Counted from the stretch's first letter, positions 1 to 8,289 are shown. The stretch: DNA of 13,549 bases from Asterionellopsis glacialis (GCA_014885115.2 WKLE02000535.1:1269-14817), one strand, 5' to 3'. Program-made: numbers and translations. The notes: a model not told the origin generated them from the letters alone.

Positions 1-538
1 TTTGAAAATATTTTGAAGAAGTTTTGTATAATCACATACAGTACATATATCAAATTATTACACTACACATAAAAACGAAAATATTACCAAATTCATGATT
101 GACTATACCACCAATTACGGTGTTTCTCTCTAGAGAGCAACTTCCTAATGGGGCGGGCGGGGTGCCCTACTTGGAATTGCTGAATATCAAATAATGTATT
201 ATTACAAACTGGGTGTTGTTGTTGTTGTTTTCTGTGGTCTTTCTCTGTTGTTAAATATATAAATGATTAGTCTAGAGGTCCTCTCTAGAGAGTCCTCTAG
301 AGAGTCTAGTGAGTCTGACTGCAGTCGCTTTAGCTAGAGTGACTGGCTTGCTCGCTTGAAGATCATGACATCATTACACATTTTAAAGATTCTCCAACCA
401 CAGACGCTCGTCAAAGAGACCGCCTACAGAGAGCGAGACCGACAACCGGGTTTTCTCATTTTCAGTATTTAAAATTGACTCGTCTATTGTCCCGTTTCCA
501 GTCTTCTTGTTGACGACTATTTTGATGGTGTCGATAGG
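1..538. other. Upstream region of the tocopherol cyclase gene
   Basis: I see no gene here. The leftmost 120 nt are AT-rich. A G-rich, GC-box-like stretch (GGGGCGGGCGGGG) lies at about 150-162 and a short GTT microsatellite at about 214-229. The 12-base palindrome CTCTCTAGAGAG occurs twice, at 126-137 and 281-292, the second inside a CTAG cluster. An AT-rich TATA-like stretch lies at about 251-264, some 275 nt before the start codon, which is too far to call a TATA box. The cyclase promoter and 5' leader must be in this segment, but I cannot place the transcription start. Confidence 0.5.
270..310. repeat. CTAG-centred palindromic repeat cluster (upstream copy)
   Basis: Within about 40 nt there are four CTAG tetramers in the words TCTAGAGGTCCTCT, CTCTCTAGAGAG and CCTCTAGAGAGTC. 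The 12-base palindrome at 281-292 is an exact copy of the one at 126-137. The same words (GAGGTCCTCTAGA) dominate the larger cluster downstream of the cyclase gene at about 2299-2630, so both belong to one repeat family. The biological role is unknown. Confidence 0.7.
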
Positions 539-542
539 ATGA
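525..542 (+). promoter_or_regulatory. Possible minimal upstream ORF overlapping the cyclase start codon
   Basis: An ATG at 525-527 opens a five-codon ORF (MVSIG) whose TGA stop at 540-542 overlaps the cyclase ATG at 539-541 in an ATGA arrangement. If transcription starts upstream of 525, ribosomes initiating here would stop exactly on the main start codon, which could permit reinitiation or reduce cyclase translation. The overlap is seen directly. A regulatory effect is inference, and such short ORFs also arise by chance. Confidence 0.3.
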
Positions 543-2173
543 GCCTATTCTATAATATGCGTCGTCAAAAACTGACGTATTTTTACATATCCATTTTACT
601 GCTTGCCGTGGTATCATGTGCAGAAAGCTTCTTGGTTACGCCACAAGGACGATCGATGACAATGCGTCGTCCAAAAGACCGTCACAGAGTTTTGGCGCAA
701 GAAAAAAAATCGATGCCATCACAGGACGATGCGACCATAAAATTAAGTGATGACAAAAACCAAAGAGCGTATCCACAACAAACTCCTCACTCAGGTAGAC
801 ATTTTTTACCATCTCATCCTCAATATCGATCTTCCAATCCAATTAAGAAAGTTTGGAATAATTTAACGAACCCTATTCGACGTTCTGCTAAACGAAGAAT
901 GAAAAAACGGTTCATGGAAGGGTGGTATTATAAAATAACGTTACCAGATGATGAAATAGATAATGCTAGTTTTGCATTTATTTTTTCAGTGGAAGACCCG
1001 GGGAGAAGTGATCCACCATCAGATTTAGCATTATCAGCTGTTCAAGTTATGGGACCAAGAGATGAGTATCTCGTTCAAGCAGATCGAGATGATACTAAAT
1101 TTTGGGCATGGGAAGGAAGTCAAGGGTTAGGTTGTACATTTGAATGGAAAGATAGTAATGGTGCTGAAGCGAATACAGCAATGCACCCAGATGAGTGGAA
1201 TGAGAAAGTCAAAACTGGTTTCCAGATGCTACCAACAAGATTACAGGGTAGAGTTGTTGGACATGATGGTACACTTGGTGGCGTTCATAAAGGTCAGGGT
1301 ATTCCTGGTACATGCGACTTTGATATGACGATTCGTCCCTTGTCAGGCTGGGGTGACGATGAGCAAGATTCTGATGATAATCGAAACAAAAATAAGAAAC
1401 ACAAACAAAAAAGCACAGCAGGATGGCTTGCCTCCTTTGCTGTCTTTGAACCACATTGGCAAGTTACGATGGCAGATGGAAGAGCAACTGGGTTTGCCAC
1501 ATGGAATGGAAAACAATACAACTTTGAAGATGTCCCCTTATACGCAGAGAAGAATTGGGGTGGGGCATTTCCTTCGAAATGGTACTGGGCTCAATGCAAT
1601 GCTTTTGAGGGATACTGTAATCCAGATGGGTCGACTCGACTCTCTGTAACAGCAGGAGGTGGAAGACGTAAGATTCCTTTGGGGCAAACAGAAGATCTCG
1701 GTATGGTAAGTGTTCACTTCAACGGTAAATTCTACGAGGCGGTGCCTTGGACAGGTGAAATGGAATGGGATGTTGATCCTTGGGGGAAATGGAATATGCG
1801 AGGTAGATGTACGTCAGGCCAGAGACTGTTTGAGGTAGAAATCACTGCACTTTGTGATCCCAAAAAAGTCCCTGGTGCCGTTTTGAGAGCACCTACCAAA
1901 GATGATGGTCTTGTTTATTTTTGTAAAGATTCCTTTTATGCTGAAACAACTTTGTCTCTTTGGGAGCTAGTGTATGATACGAATCAAAAGGAGTACGTCC
2001 GAAGTCAAACTATTATTGACCGGGCATTTAGTAAGCAGGGTGCAGTTGAAGTAGGAGGGGGGCCATGGTGGGATACATGGAGGGGCAAATCAAAGATGAA
2101 ACAACCTATGAAAGGCATGGTGAAACTACCATACTTTGCACAACGACTAAAACGAAAAGTTTTTCGTGATTGA
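539..2173 (+). CDS. VTE1: Tocopherol cyclase (VTE1 family), plastid-targeted
   Basis: This 544-residue single-exon protein is recognised as a tocopherol cyclase, which closes the chromanol ring of prenylated benzoquinols to form tocopherols at plastid membranes. Family landmarks run along its length: MEGWYYK (126-132), the FEPHWQV region (303-309), EKNWGGAFPSKWYWAQCN (337-354), TAGGG (371-375) and VGGGPWWDTWRG (505-516). Residues 10-30 form a signal-peptide-like hydrophobic stretch ending AES, followed by FLVTP. A Phe at +1 of the cleavage site matches the diatom ASAFAP-type plastid signal. A basic, Ser-rich transit and linker region then runs to about residue 125. The length exceeds the roughly 490 residues of plant VTE1 because of this presequence and a charged D/N/K-rich insert at about 273-292. 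The ATG at 539 is preceded by an in-frame TGA at 476-478. Family assignment is firm; targeting is inferred. Confidence 0.95.
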   Translation: MSLFYNMRRQKLTYFYISILLLAVVSCAESFLVTPQGRSMTMRRPKDRHRVLAQEKKSMPSQDDATIKLSDDKNQRAYPQQTPHSGRHFLPSHPQYRSSNPIKKVWNNLTNPIRRSAKRRMKKRFMEGWYYKITLPDDEIDNASFAFIFSVEDPGRSDPPSDLALSAVQVMGPRDEYLVQADRDDTKFWAWEGSQGLGCTFEWKDSNGAEANTAMHPDEWNEKVKTGFQMLPTRLQGRVVGHDGTLGGVHKGQGIPGTCDFDMTIRPLSGWGDDEQDSDDNRNKNKKHKQKSTAGWLASFAVFEPHWQVTMADGRATGFATWNGKQYNFEDVPLYAEKNWGGAFPSKWYWAQCNAFEGYCNPDGSTRLSVTAGGGRRKIPLGQTEDLGMVSVHFNGKFYEAVPWTGEMEWDVDPWGKWNMRGRCTSGQRLFEVEITALCDPKKVPGAVLRAPTKDDGLVYFCKDSFYAETTLSLWELVYDTNQKEYVRSQTIIDRAFSKQGAVEVGGGPWWDTWRGKSKMKQPMKGMVKLPYFAQRLKRKVFRD

Positions 2174-2211
2174 TTCTGCACACAGTTTAATCTTTCAAGT
2201 CGTAATACTTT

Positions 2212-2217
2212 AATAAA
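2212..2217 (+). terminator. Polyadenylation signal of the cyclase gene
   Basis: A canonical AATAAA lies 39 nt after the TGA stop codon of the cyclase gene in an AT-rich 3' flank. This suits a short 3' UTR. The cleavage site cannot be seen from sequence alone. Confidence 0.5.
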
Positions 2218-2298
2218 CTATTCCAATCTTTGCTTTATCCATTAAAATCAAAAATACAGTAAAATACATCATGCTCATGAATGCGGACATTCCTCTGC

Positions 2299-2630
2299 CC
2301 TAGGACTAGTATAGAGGTCCTACGTACTGTCACTGTCTGTCTATGGGGATTAAAGTGAAGTGAAAATTAGTGGTTCACTCTAGACTACCTCTACCGATAG
2401 GTAGGTGAATATTCATAGAATTTTTTTGGCTGGTATTTACCTGGTACCGAAGGACCTCTAGAAAGTTCTAGGTCCTACAGTAGACTAGGTCCTCTAGAAT
2501 AGATCCTAAGGTCTTCTAGTCCTAGGACTAGAGGTCCTAGACTAGAGGTCCTCTAGAAAGGATTGATGGTCTTACCTGGTAGTTCCTAGTAAGTCCTACT
2601 TGCACAAGGTACTTTGCTAGAATGCCCGGA
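2299..2630. repeat. Dense CTAG-palindrome repeat cluster (downstream copy)
   Basis: About fifteen CTAG tetramers occur in roughly 330 nt where about one is expected by chance. They sit in variants of GACTAGAGGTCCTCTAGA and its complement. A perfect 18-base palindrome, TCTAGTCCTAGGACTAGA, is at 2515-2532 and extends imperfectly to about 2509-2538. Immediately after it a 14-nt word (GACTAGAGGTCCTA) is repeated in tandem at about 2526-2551. The same vocabulary occurs upstream of the cyclase gene at 270-310. The array could fold into several hairpins. I do not recognise a named repeat family and its function is unknown. Confidence 0.75.
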
Positions 2631-2991
2631 ACCAGTTCTAAAAATTCATAATCATACCAGTAGCCTGTTAGACAAGTAAGAGGCGACCGCTGGAAACTTT
2701 TGTTCGATTAAATATTCTTTACAATAGTAAGTAGCGTTTGGGGTCACATGGAGAGAAAGGAAAGTCACATAATTGCACAAAATATGATGCCTCGTAAAGA
2801 AATAGCAATCAACCCTGTGTGCTACATATTCAAAGGATTATTTCTCACTAACTCGTGCTCTCCAGGCAACAGCAAAAAGATAAGCGATATCTTCTGTAAA
2901 ATTAGCTCATCGAGTAATCAATACTGAAATAACAAAAAATCTATCTCAACTTTAAATCCAATGTTCGACTCCGACTAGTACCTTTAGTGCT

Positions 2992-2997
2992 TTTATT
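2992..2997 (-). terminator. Polyadenylation signal of the SOD-like gene
   Basis: AATAAA is read on the minus strand, 67 nt beyond the TAG stop at 3065-3067. Its position and strand suit the 3' UTR of the minus-strand gene. This is the only canonical hexamer I noticed in the expected range. Confidence 0.45.
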
Positions 2998-3064
2998 TTA
3001 AACAAAGGGTTCCAAATCTCTCCCCATTTTCATGAGCTTGTTCTTTTAAAAACGCGATTTGAAT

Positions 3065-4124
3065 CTATCGTCTACTTTTTTTTCCTTTTTGACTTGGTTC
3101 TCCATTGTGCCGTCGTTGGTGACCTTTTCCTCTTCTGGTACTTGTGTATGGCTCATCATAAGACGAGGATGTGCCTCCATTCTCGATGCCTTTACTCCCC
3201 GGAGTAGGAGACGGTGGAACTGGTCGCTGTGTAGGCTCCCGTGCAGTAGTTGGTGAGTAAGTAATGCCACCTCCATTAGCATGAGGCGCAAGAGTCGGTT
3301 CATGTGTTTCTGGGGCGTGCGACGGGGACCCTTTGGAACTCCCACCTGTTCCTGACGGCGGACCAGGATAATCTAAATCAAAGTCACAAAGACCTAAATC
3401 TCGCACTCGCAGAATTCCACATGCGATACGCTCTTCTCCATGCCACACCACCACCGTTCGTCGTTTATGTTCTTCATAGCCAAATCCATCAAACATTCCG
3501 AATGAACCATCCGCCATTCCAGCACGATTTGAAGTATACACAGACCCATAATCTATCCTCCATGGATTGTATGCACCTTCAATATCTTTGTTGAAATATC
3601 GTATTGAAGGCTTGTCACAAGTATCACCCTCGTGTATTTGTATTCTGCACTCTGTGCAATGATCTTGGACTCCTCGGAGGACGTAGGAAAAAGTATATTC
3701 AAGTTTCGGATCATATCCTGGATATTTTCCCTTGGTAACGTAATTAAAACGACCCCCACCTCCATCGAAAACTATTTTTACTTCTCCTCTAGGAACTCGA
3801 AAGCTGTTGTGATGGTCAGGAATATAGTCCTGGTATGGACCAATACACGCCGTCAAGTATTCATACGAGTCATTCTCTCCCCTGAGAATATTTCCATAAA
3901 AAAGCTCCTGATCCTACTCCACGCAATAAAAGCGTACCAAGAATGAGACAAAGTTACGACTGAAACTAAATCATTGAAATAAAGTGTCGACATTGAGATT
4001 GCCCAATCAAACTCACCTTCCTTCGAATAAACCCTCGTTCCTCATCATTTAGTATAAAATCATCAGACTGTACTGTCCGAAAGCTGAAAACAAGGCTACA
4101 AAGAACAATTGCGTAGAACCTCAT
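3065..4124 (-). CDS. Secreted Cu/Zn superoxide dismutase-like domain protein (two exons)
   Basis: Two exons (4124-4017 and 3913-3065) join in frame to give about 318 residues. The proposed ATG at 4122-4124 has a good context (CACC before it) and begins a signal peptide, MRFYAIVLCSLVFSFRTVQS, with DD following. An in-frame ATG at 4134-4136 is an alternative. Residues about 75-205 resemble the Cu/Zn SOD fold: IHEGDTC (129-135), RYFN (141-144), a YTSNRAGMADGSF stretch (162-174), RTVVVWH (188-194) and ERIACGIL (197-204). Both disulfide cysteines of the fold are present (C135, C201). Of the copper-ligand histidines, only the one in IHEG (H130) is clearly kept; the partner positions appear as Q128 and R141, and the last ligand region reads WH. 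Superoxide dismutation is therefore doubtful. The C-terminal 100 residues are Pro/Thr/Ser/Gly-rich with a basic end, suggesting an extracellular or wall-associated linker. Family assignment is moderate. Confidence 0.75.
3914..4016 (-). other. Intron of the SOD-like gene, with two in-frame acceptors
   Basis: On the minus strand the donor is AAG|GTGAGT at 4016, a strong consensus site, in phase 0. The exon 2 frame is blocked by a TAG at 3914-3916, which itself serves as the nearer acceptor (GTAG|GATCAG). A second AG six bases on (ATCAG|GAGC) would give an intron of 3908-4016 and drop two residues (DQ) without changing the frame. The intron is about 103 or 109 nt. Which acceptor is used cannot be decided here. 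Confidence 0.7.
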
Positions 4125-4724
4125 GGTGCCCTCCATACAATAATCCCTTTCAGGTTCTTGAACAGAAACCTTCAAAGGTTGCTAGGTGCTACAGATACGC
4201 TCTAGTCCTGGACGTTGCAAAAAGTCTCAATCCCGCTGTTCTTGGTCTTTTTGTAACACACTCACATCAATGTTACTTCAAATTGTGGCGGGATGCGTTG
4301 AGATGTTTGGAAATTATATGTTGTTATATAGATATATATAAATTTCATCCGTTGGGTTGATCGAGAACCATTAAGTAAATTTTTCAGTATCGACGAAGAA
4401 GGACAGAGATTTCGGATTTTGATGCTTTCCGGCGTCCCGCCTTCGCCGATCCCTCGGAATTTGATTCGTTAGTATCAACCGAACCCTCTTGAGAAAGCGA
4501 ACCAAGAAAAGAGGAAGAAGGCATAACAATCCTTGCGACGAATCGCCAAGAAAACGACAAATACTTCAATGGAACAAACCACAACCAGGCAAGCGACAGA
4601 TTCAGCAATAGCAAATTCTCTGTCAAATAACATTGAATACCAGATATAGGAAATCGGTAGTGCCTTTCTCGTGAAAGAAAGTGGTGTACTTGCAAAAACA
4701 AACTTCGTACAGAAAGTTTGAAAA
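4125..4724. other. Divergent intergenic region, presumed shared promoter and 5' leaders
   Basis: The SOD-like gene and the lipase gene diverge from this 600-bp segment, so it must hold both promoters. A TATATATAAA stretch lies at about 4333-4342. Between about 4385 and 4560 the sequence is richer in G+C and CpG than its surroundings. Two short plus-strand ORFs precede the lipase start: 4422-4472 (16 codons, begins MLSGVPPSP) and 4569-4649 (26 codons, begins MEQTTTRQ). If they lie in the leader they could be upstream ORFs. A TTTTTCAG at about 4379-4386 resembles a splice acceptor, so a 5' UTR intron is possible but unproven. No protein gene is supported. Confidence 0.5.
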
Positions 4725-6198
4725 ATGACGAGCTGCTTCGATTGCGGCTATGGTGAGTCTAACAACGAGCGTCCCTCAGTCTTTGATGAGGCCAATGAAA
4801 TGTTAACAGGAGCTCTTTTGATATATGTCTTCGCTGATTTAAGAGAGATGTCTCGACGAGGAGAACTAACAACCCATATAACCGAACTTGAACCACCAAT
4901 TCTGATTGATAATGTGGTCAGATCAATCCAGAATAACAAAGAAGCTCTTGAAAAGAGATCAATTGATCATGAAGGTCTTGAAGAAAGGCTCCGTGTACTC
5001 AAGGATGCTTGCGAGAACATGAAATTAAACAACAATTTTGCCGAATCGCTTTTTGCAAGCTCGAAGAGGACTTTGCTCACACATTTCCATGATGAAAACT
5101 CATCACAAGAAATGGTTCATGGAATTGTTGTGAACAGTCAAAGAAGACGTATTACGGTTATTTTTCGAGGAAGCGTCACGAAGAAAGATTTTATCACGGA
5201 TGCAAAATGTCATCAAAAGAAGGTGGAGAATCCAGTTTTTCGTCTTGCTCCTCAACAGACGACAGAAACTATAAATCTACACACTGGATTCTATGGTAAG
5301 GAATCAATTTTGATATCAATATTATTTGGTTCAGGTCCCGACATTGATCCTATTGTCTCACATGAAATATTCTCTTCCTATAGAATATCTCTTCAATAAA
5401 GATGACTCTGGTATGAGTAGATTTCAAGGCATTTCAAACGATGTGAAGCAACTTCTGGAGCAAAATCCGGGATTTAGACTGTATTGTACTGGACATTCGC
5501 TAGGTGGTGCCTTAAGCACAATGTGTGGATTTTACCTTGCAGCCGATGATGGATTGATAAAGAATGGTCCTGTGACTGTCGTGAGCATCGCTAGCCCACT
5601 CGTCGGTAATATGAAGTTTCGAGTTGCATTTCAAGCACTCGAGCGCTTGAAGCGGCTTCAGCATCTCCGTGTGAGTAACAAGGAGGACATGGTAACTGTA
5701 ATGCCATTTATTGCACCAAAAGTTGCAGCATTTTCGCCTATTCTAGCTGTTACTGCTGGAGGTGGAAATCTATACAAGCACTGTGGTATGCGTTTGAAGC
5801 TTAAGTCCGTGTTAAGAGGGGATGATGTTCAGCCTTATAACATATGTTATACAAAGGATCACGGTGATGATGATGCGTATTCGGAGGAGATTAAGCGAGC
5901 ACTTGCATCTGGAAAAACCTTGATGGGAAGCTTTTTGCATCTTGCAAAAAGGAATTTTGACAAGATTAAGGAATTTCATAATTACGAAGAGTATGAGGCA
6001 AGGCTTCAGACCTGTAGAAAATACTTAATGAATATCACACTTGACGACTTGTACAATAACAAAAACATTGTAGGTAACGTACTGGATGGTGACTACCAAC
6101 CAGAAATGATGCTGAATATTGCACAAAAAGCTTCAAAGTTGGTCAAGTCTAGGAAGTCAAAAAAAATTACAAACAAAATTTCTTCCTTGGACCAGTAA
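4725..6198 (+). CDS. Class 3 (alpha/beta-hydrolase) lipase, two exons
   Basis: Exons 4725-5295 and 5384-6198 join to a 461-residue protein. The junction rebuilds HTGFY|EYLFN, as expected for the Lipase_3 (PF01764) family of triacylglycerol or galactolipid hydrolases. The nucleophile elbow is TGHSLGGAL with Ser229. The oxyanion region is IFRGS (146-150). The following strand and turn are SIASPLVGN (258-266). The likely catalytic Asp is D292 in NKEDMV, and the His is probably H389 in FHNYEEY, with H323 as an alternative. Residues 1-140 form a family-typical N-terminal helical region (LTGALLIYVFADLREM), and the Lys-rich end looks disordered. There is no signal peptide, so a cytosolic or membrane-surface role is likely. 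The ATG (AAAAATGA) has an in-frame TGA two codons upstream, which fixes the start unless a leader exon exists. Substrate is unknown. Confidence 0.92.
5296..5383 (+). other. Intron of the lipase gene
   Basis: This 88-nt GT-AG intron interrupts codon 191 after its first base: TATG|GTAAGG at the donor and TCTTCCTATAG|AATATC at the acceptor, with a pyrimidine-rich stretch before the AG. Removal is required to join the HTGF and GHSLGG parts of the domain. Unspliced, the first reading frame would end at a TAA at about 5397-5399. Confidence 0.9.
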
Positions 6199-7105
6199 TC
6201 AGCATTATTACGCCTGGATTTCCATAACATTAGGTAATACATTTTAATCCTTATGTTGCTTTTGTGAATATTGGGATCGTGATGTGACAAAAGAAGAAAA
6301 ATGAATCTAGCGCGAAAAGAAAGCAAAGTTTGCTATTCCACTGTTTGTCAACAACAATTTTGATGCAGAATCAGAGCTAGGTGACACCTCCACTACTTCT
6401 GCCACCTTTGAATTAGAAAGCATTTGAGAAAGCCGAGTAGAAGATGATGGTTTAATTTCAGTCCTACTAGAATGACAATGACTGCAAAAAACCTATTCAG
6501 CGTGTTCTTTCAAAACAAATCTTCAAGGGGAAAGATGAAGATTCAGTACCAGTACTGATTTGTGTTTTACAATTTGCTTATTTGTAACAAGAAAATGAAG
6601 ATTTTTTTTATTACCATATAACTCAAATCATTGAAGTTGTCAGTCATTGAAAGACTTTCAATTTTTAATTCAGGGGGGAGCACTCATATTGGAGCCCACA
6701 ATCAATAGGGAATATCAGCATTTGGAAATTAAAAGTTCTACACTTCATGCATTTGTACCAATATCAATGTAACCAAGCAAAATATGACAACAAAATTAAG
6801 TTACAAAAGGTAAAAAGTTATCAGAAATATGGACAATAAGAGTGAAGAGAAATCCAAATACTCAACGACTTTAAAGGTAATTCTACATTACCAGGTGGGT
6901 GATTCATCTAAACCTCAAAAGTCAGGAAAACTTTAATTTTATTAGCTGCCACTATGTAGTACATGACCAGCACTCTACTTAAAATAATGGTCTGGACCAT
7001 GAGAATTAAGGAGGTGGAGTTGAAGATGATTTGAAAAATGATATGATTTATTTAACTTTTCAACTGACCATGCAGTAGTAGCCCATCAAACCCCAAAAGT
7101 AAGTA
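6199..7105. other. Gene-free region after the lipase, transition to CpG-poor DNA
   Basis: I see no gene. The first 130 nt probably hold the lipase 3' UTR, although no clear AATAAA is visible. CpG sites thin out here: 6215 and 6279, 6311 and 6313, 6434, 6501 and 6866, with none in between that I noticed. A small perfect hairpin (ATTGAAAG, one base, CTTTCAAT) lies at 6646-6662 and is probably chance. This stretch marks the left edge of the compositional block described at 6502-13171. Confidence 0.5.
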
Positions 7106-7382
7106 CAGTCTGTACCCATCAACAAGCAATAATGGCCATTTTGCCAAGCTTAAAATTGCTAATGTTTTCTCAAAAAACTAAGCTTGCAATAAGCAACATC
7201 GCTTATTGAATAACATAATGATGATGTCATAACAACGAAATTCATTTAATAAATTTTCATAATCCTAAAATATGACAAATAAGCAATGGAGCAAATTTTA
7301 AAGCTTGGAATTAATTATTTAATAGCAAAATTCCAAGCTTGTGCTAAGCAATGCATTGTTGCTTATTGGTGGGTGCAGGCTG
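7106..7382. mobile_element. MITE with TA target duplication, copy 1 (277 bp)
   Basis: The element is bounded by TA at 7104-7105 and 7383-7384. Its left end reads CAGTCTGTACCCATCAACAA and the complement of its right end CAGCCTGCACCCACCAATAA. Over the first 29 positions the two ends match at 24, and all five differences are C/T. There is no coding capacity. Internal motifs include AATAAGCAA, its complement TTGCTTATT, and AAGCTT-centred words. It aligns along its whole length with the reverse complement of 12847-13138. CAGT-initiated ends and a TA duplication indicate mobilisation by a Tc1/mariner-type transposase that is not encoded here. Confidence 0.82.
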
Positions 7383-7384
7383 TA

Positions 7385-8287
7385 GTAGACCACATGCAGT
7401 CCATGTACTTACTAAAAACTTTTACATAAATAACAGGCCATCAAAAAGTTGGGTATATTTTTTGGATCAAAGATGTTATATCAAAGTCATGTAGACTACT
7501 AGGTGTCTTTAGCCTCCTGTATGGAGAATGCCCTATGCCTCTAGTATTGATGGCACAACACAACAATCAGACAAACAACACACAAAAGAAAAGAAGACTA
7601 TTATTGGGTGATGTAAATTATGAGCTTAGTTTAATCCAGAAAAGATCTGGCAATTTAGTAAGAAATAAAGTTCAGGAAAATATTAGTAAAAGGTAAATTG
7701 GAGTCCATCTGCTTGTCCATGCAACAACTAGCCATCCTCAAGAGTGTCCTACAGGGAGTGTAGTTCAGAGGGGCAACCATTGGGTACTGGCTTTTTTAGG
7801 AGCATCCTTTGTATAACACCCTAGCTCATCAAAACATTCTGTTTGGTTTGAAACAACTTCAATCAGTAAGCCTTGTGTTATTGCTTGTTATAGTATATGC
7901 TGTGACAAGAAGATGATTGGCTGCAAGAATTATGCTGCACAATGTGCTGGTGGTAGATCTTGATTAACTTTCCTATCCTAACAAAAAATGATGCCATCAA
8001 ATTTCAAAGTGTACTTGTTAAAGAGCAGGAACCACTTTCAAAATCATCACCATCATCCTTTAAATGATAATTTTGAAATCTCTATAAGTCTACTGTACTA
8101 TCTGTGCTGCTGTCATCAACAATGACAAAAGCCTAAATGATAATGTTGAAAAGTCAAGGCAGTTGTGAAATAGTTGTGGTACCTTGAGCAAGACAATACA
8201 CAAATAGTACTGGGTAATGGTAATATAAGTATAAGTTAGGTTAGTAACTTTGTCGTTTACAATACACAATATGGCATAGTTTGTGCC
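7385..8287. other. Gene-free AT-rich sequence
   Basis: No gene or recognisable element. There is no CpG except at 8254. An 88-codon open frame on the plus strand (about 7430-7696) lacks an early ATG and resembles nothing I know. It is within what chance produces in this composition. Confidence 0.45.
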
Positions 8288-8289
8288 TA

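Larger units (their letters stand above)
2174..3064. other. Convergent intergenic spacer
   Basis: No gene is visible between the two converging 3' ends. The first 100 nt hold the cyclase 3' UTR, and about 2290-2630 is the CTAG palindrome cluster. From 2640 to 3064 it is ordinary AT-rich sequence containing the presumed 3' UTR of the minus-strand gene. CpG dinucleotides are frequent here (more than a dozen), so this gene-free DNA does not share the CpG loss of the right half of the window. Confidence 0.6.

Noticed and set aside
126..310. CTAG palindromes as a CRISPR-like or restriction-related array
   Set aside because: There is no regular spacer length and no conserved unit length, and the genes are plainly eukaryotic.
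3046..3345. 99-codon second minus-strand frame and a plus-strand frame over the SOD-like C-terminus
   Set aside because: They are shadow frames of the Pro/Thr/Ser-rich tail, whose codon bias leaves alternate frames open.
4109..4360. 83-codon plus-strand open frame opposite the SOD-like first exon
   Set aside because: It starts with TTG, lies antisense to a better-supported signal-peptide exon and has no recognisable content.
4384..4701. 105-codon minus-strand open frame with a hydrophobic middle, between the divergent genes
   Set aside because: It has no ATG at its start (begins with TTG); the first ATG leaves fewer than 50 residues. It overlaps the lipase leader and resembles no known family.
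6310..6317. GCGCGAAA, matching an E2F-type site
   Set aside because: It sits just downstream of the lipase with no gene start nearby on either strand, and a single 8-base match is weak.
7430..7696. Open plus-strand stretch of 88 codons, considered as a decayed retroelement fragment
   Set aside because: There is no early ATG and no reverse transcriptase, integrase or zinc-knuckle motif. One or two frames of this length are expected by chance in 7 kb of AT-rich DNA read in six frames.
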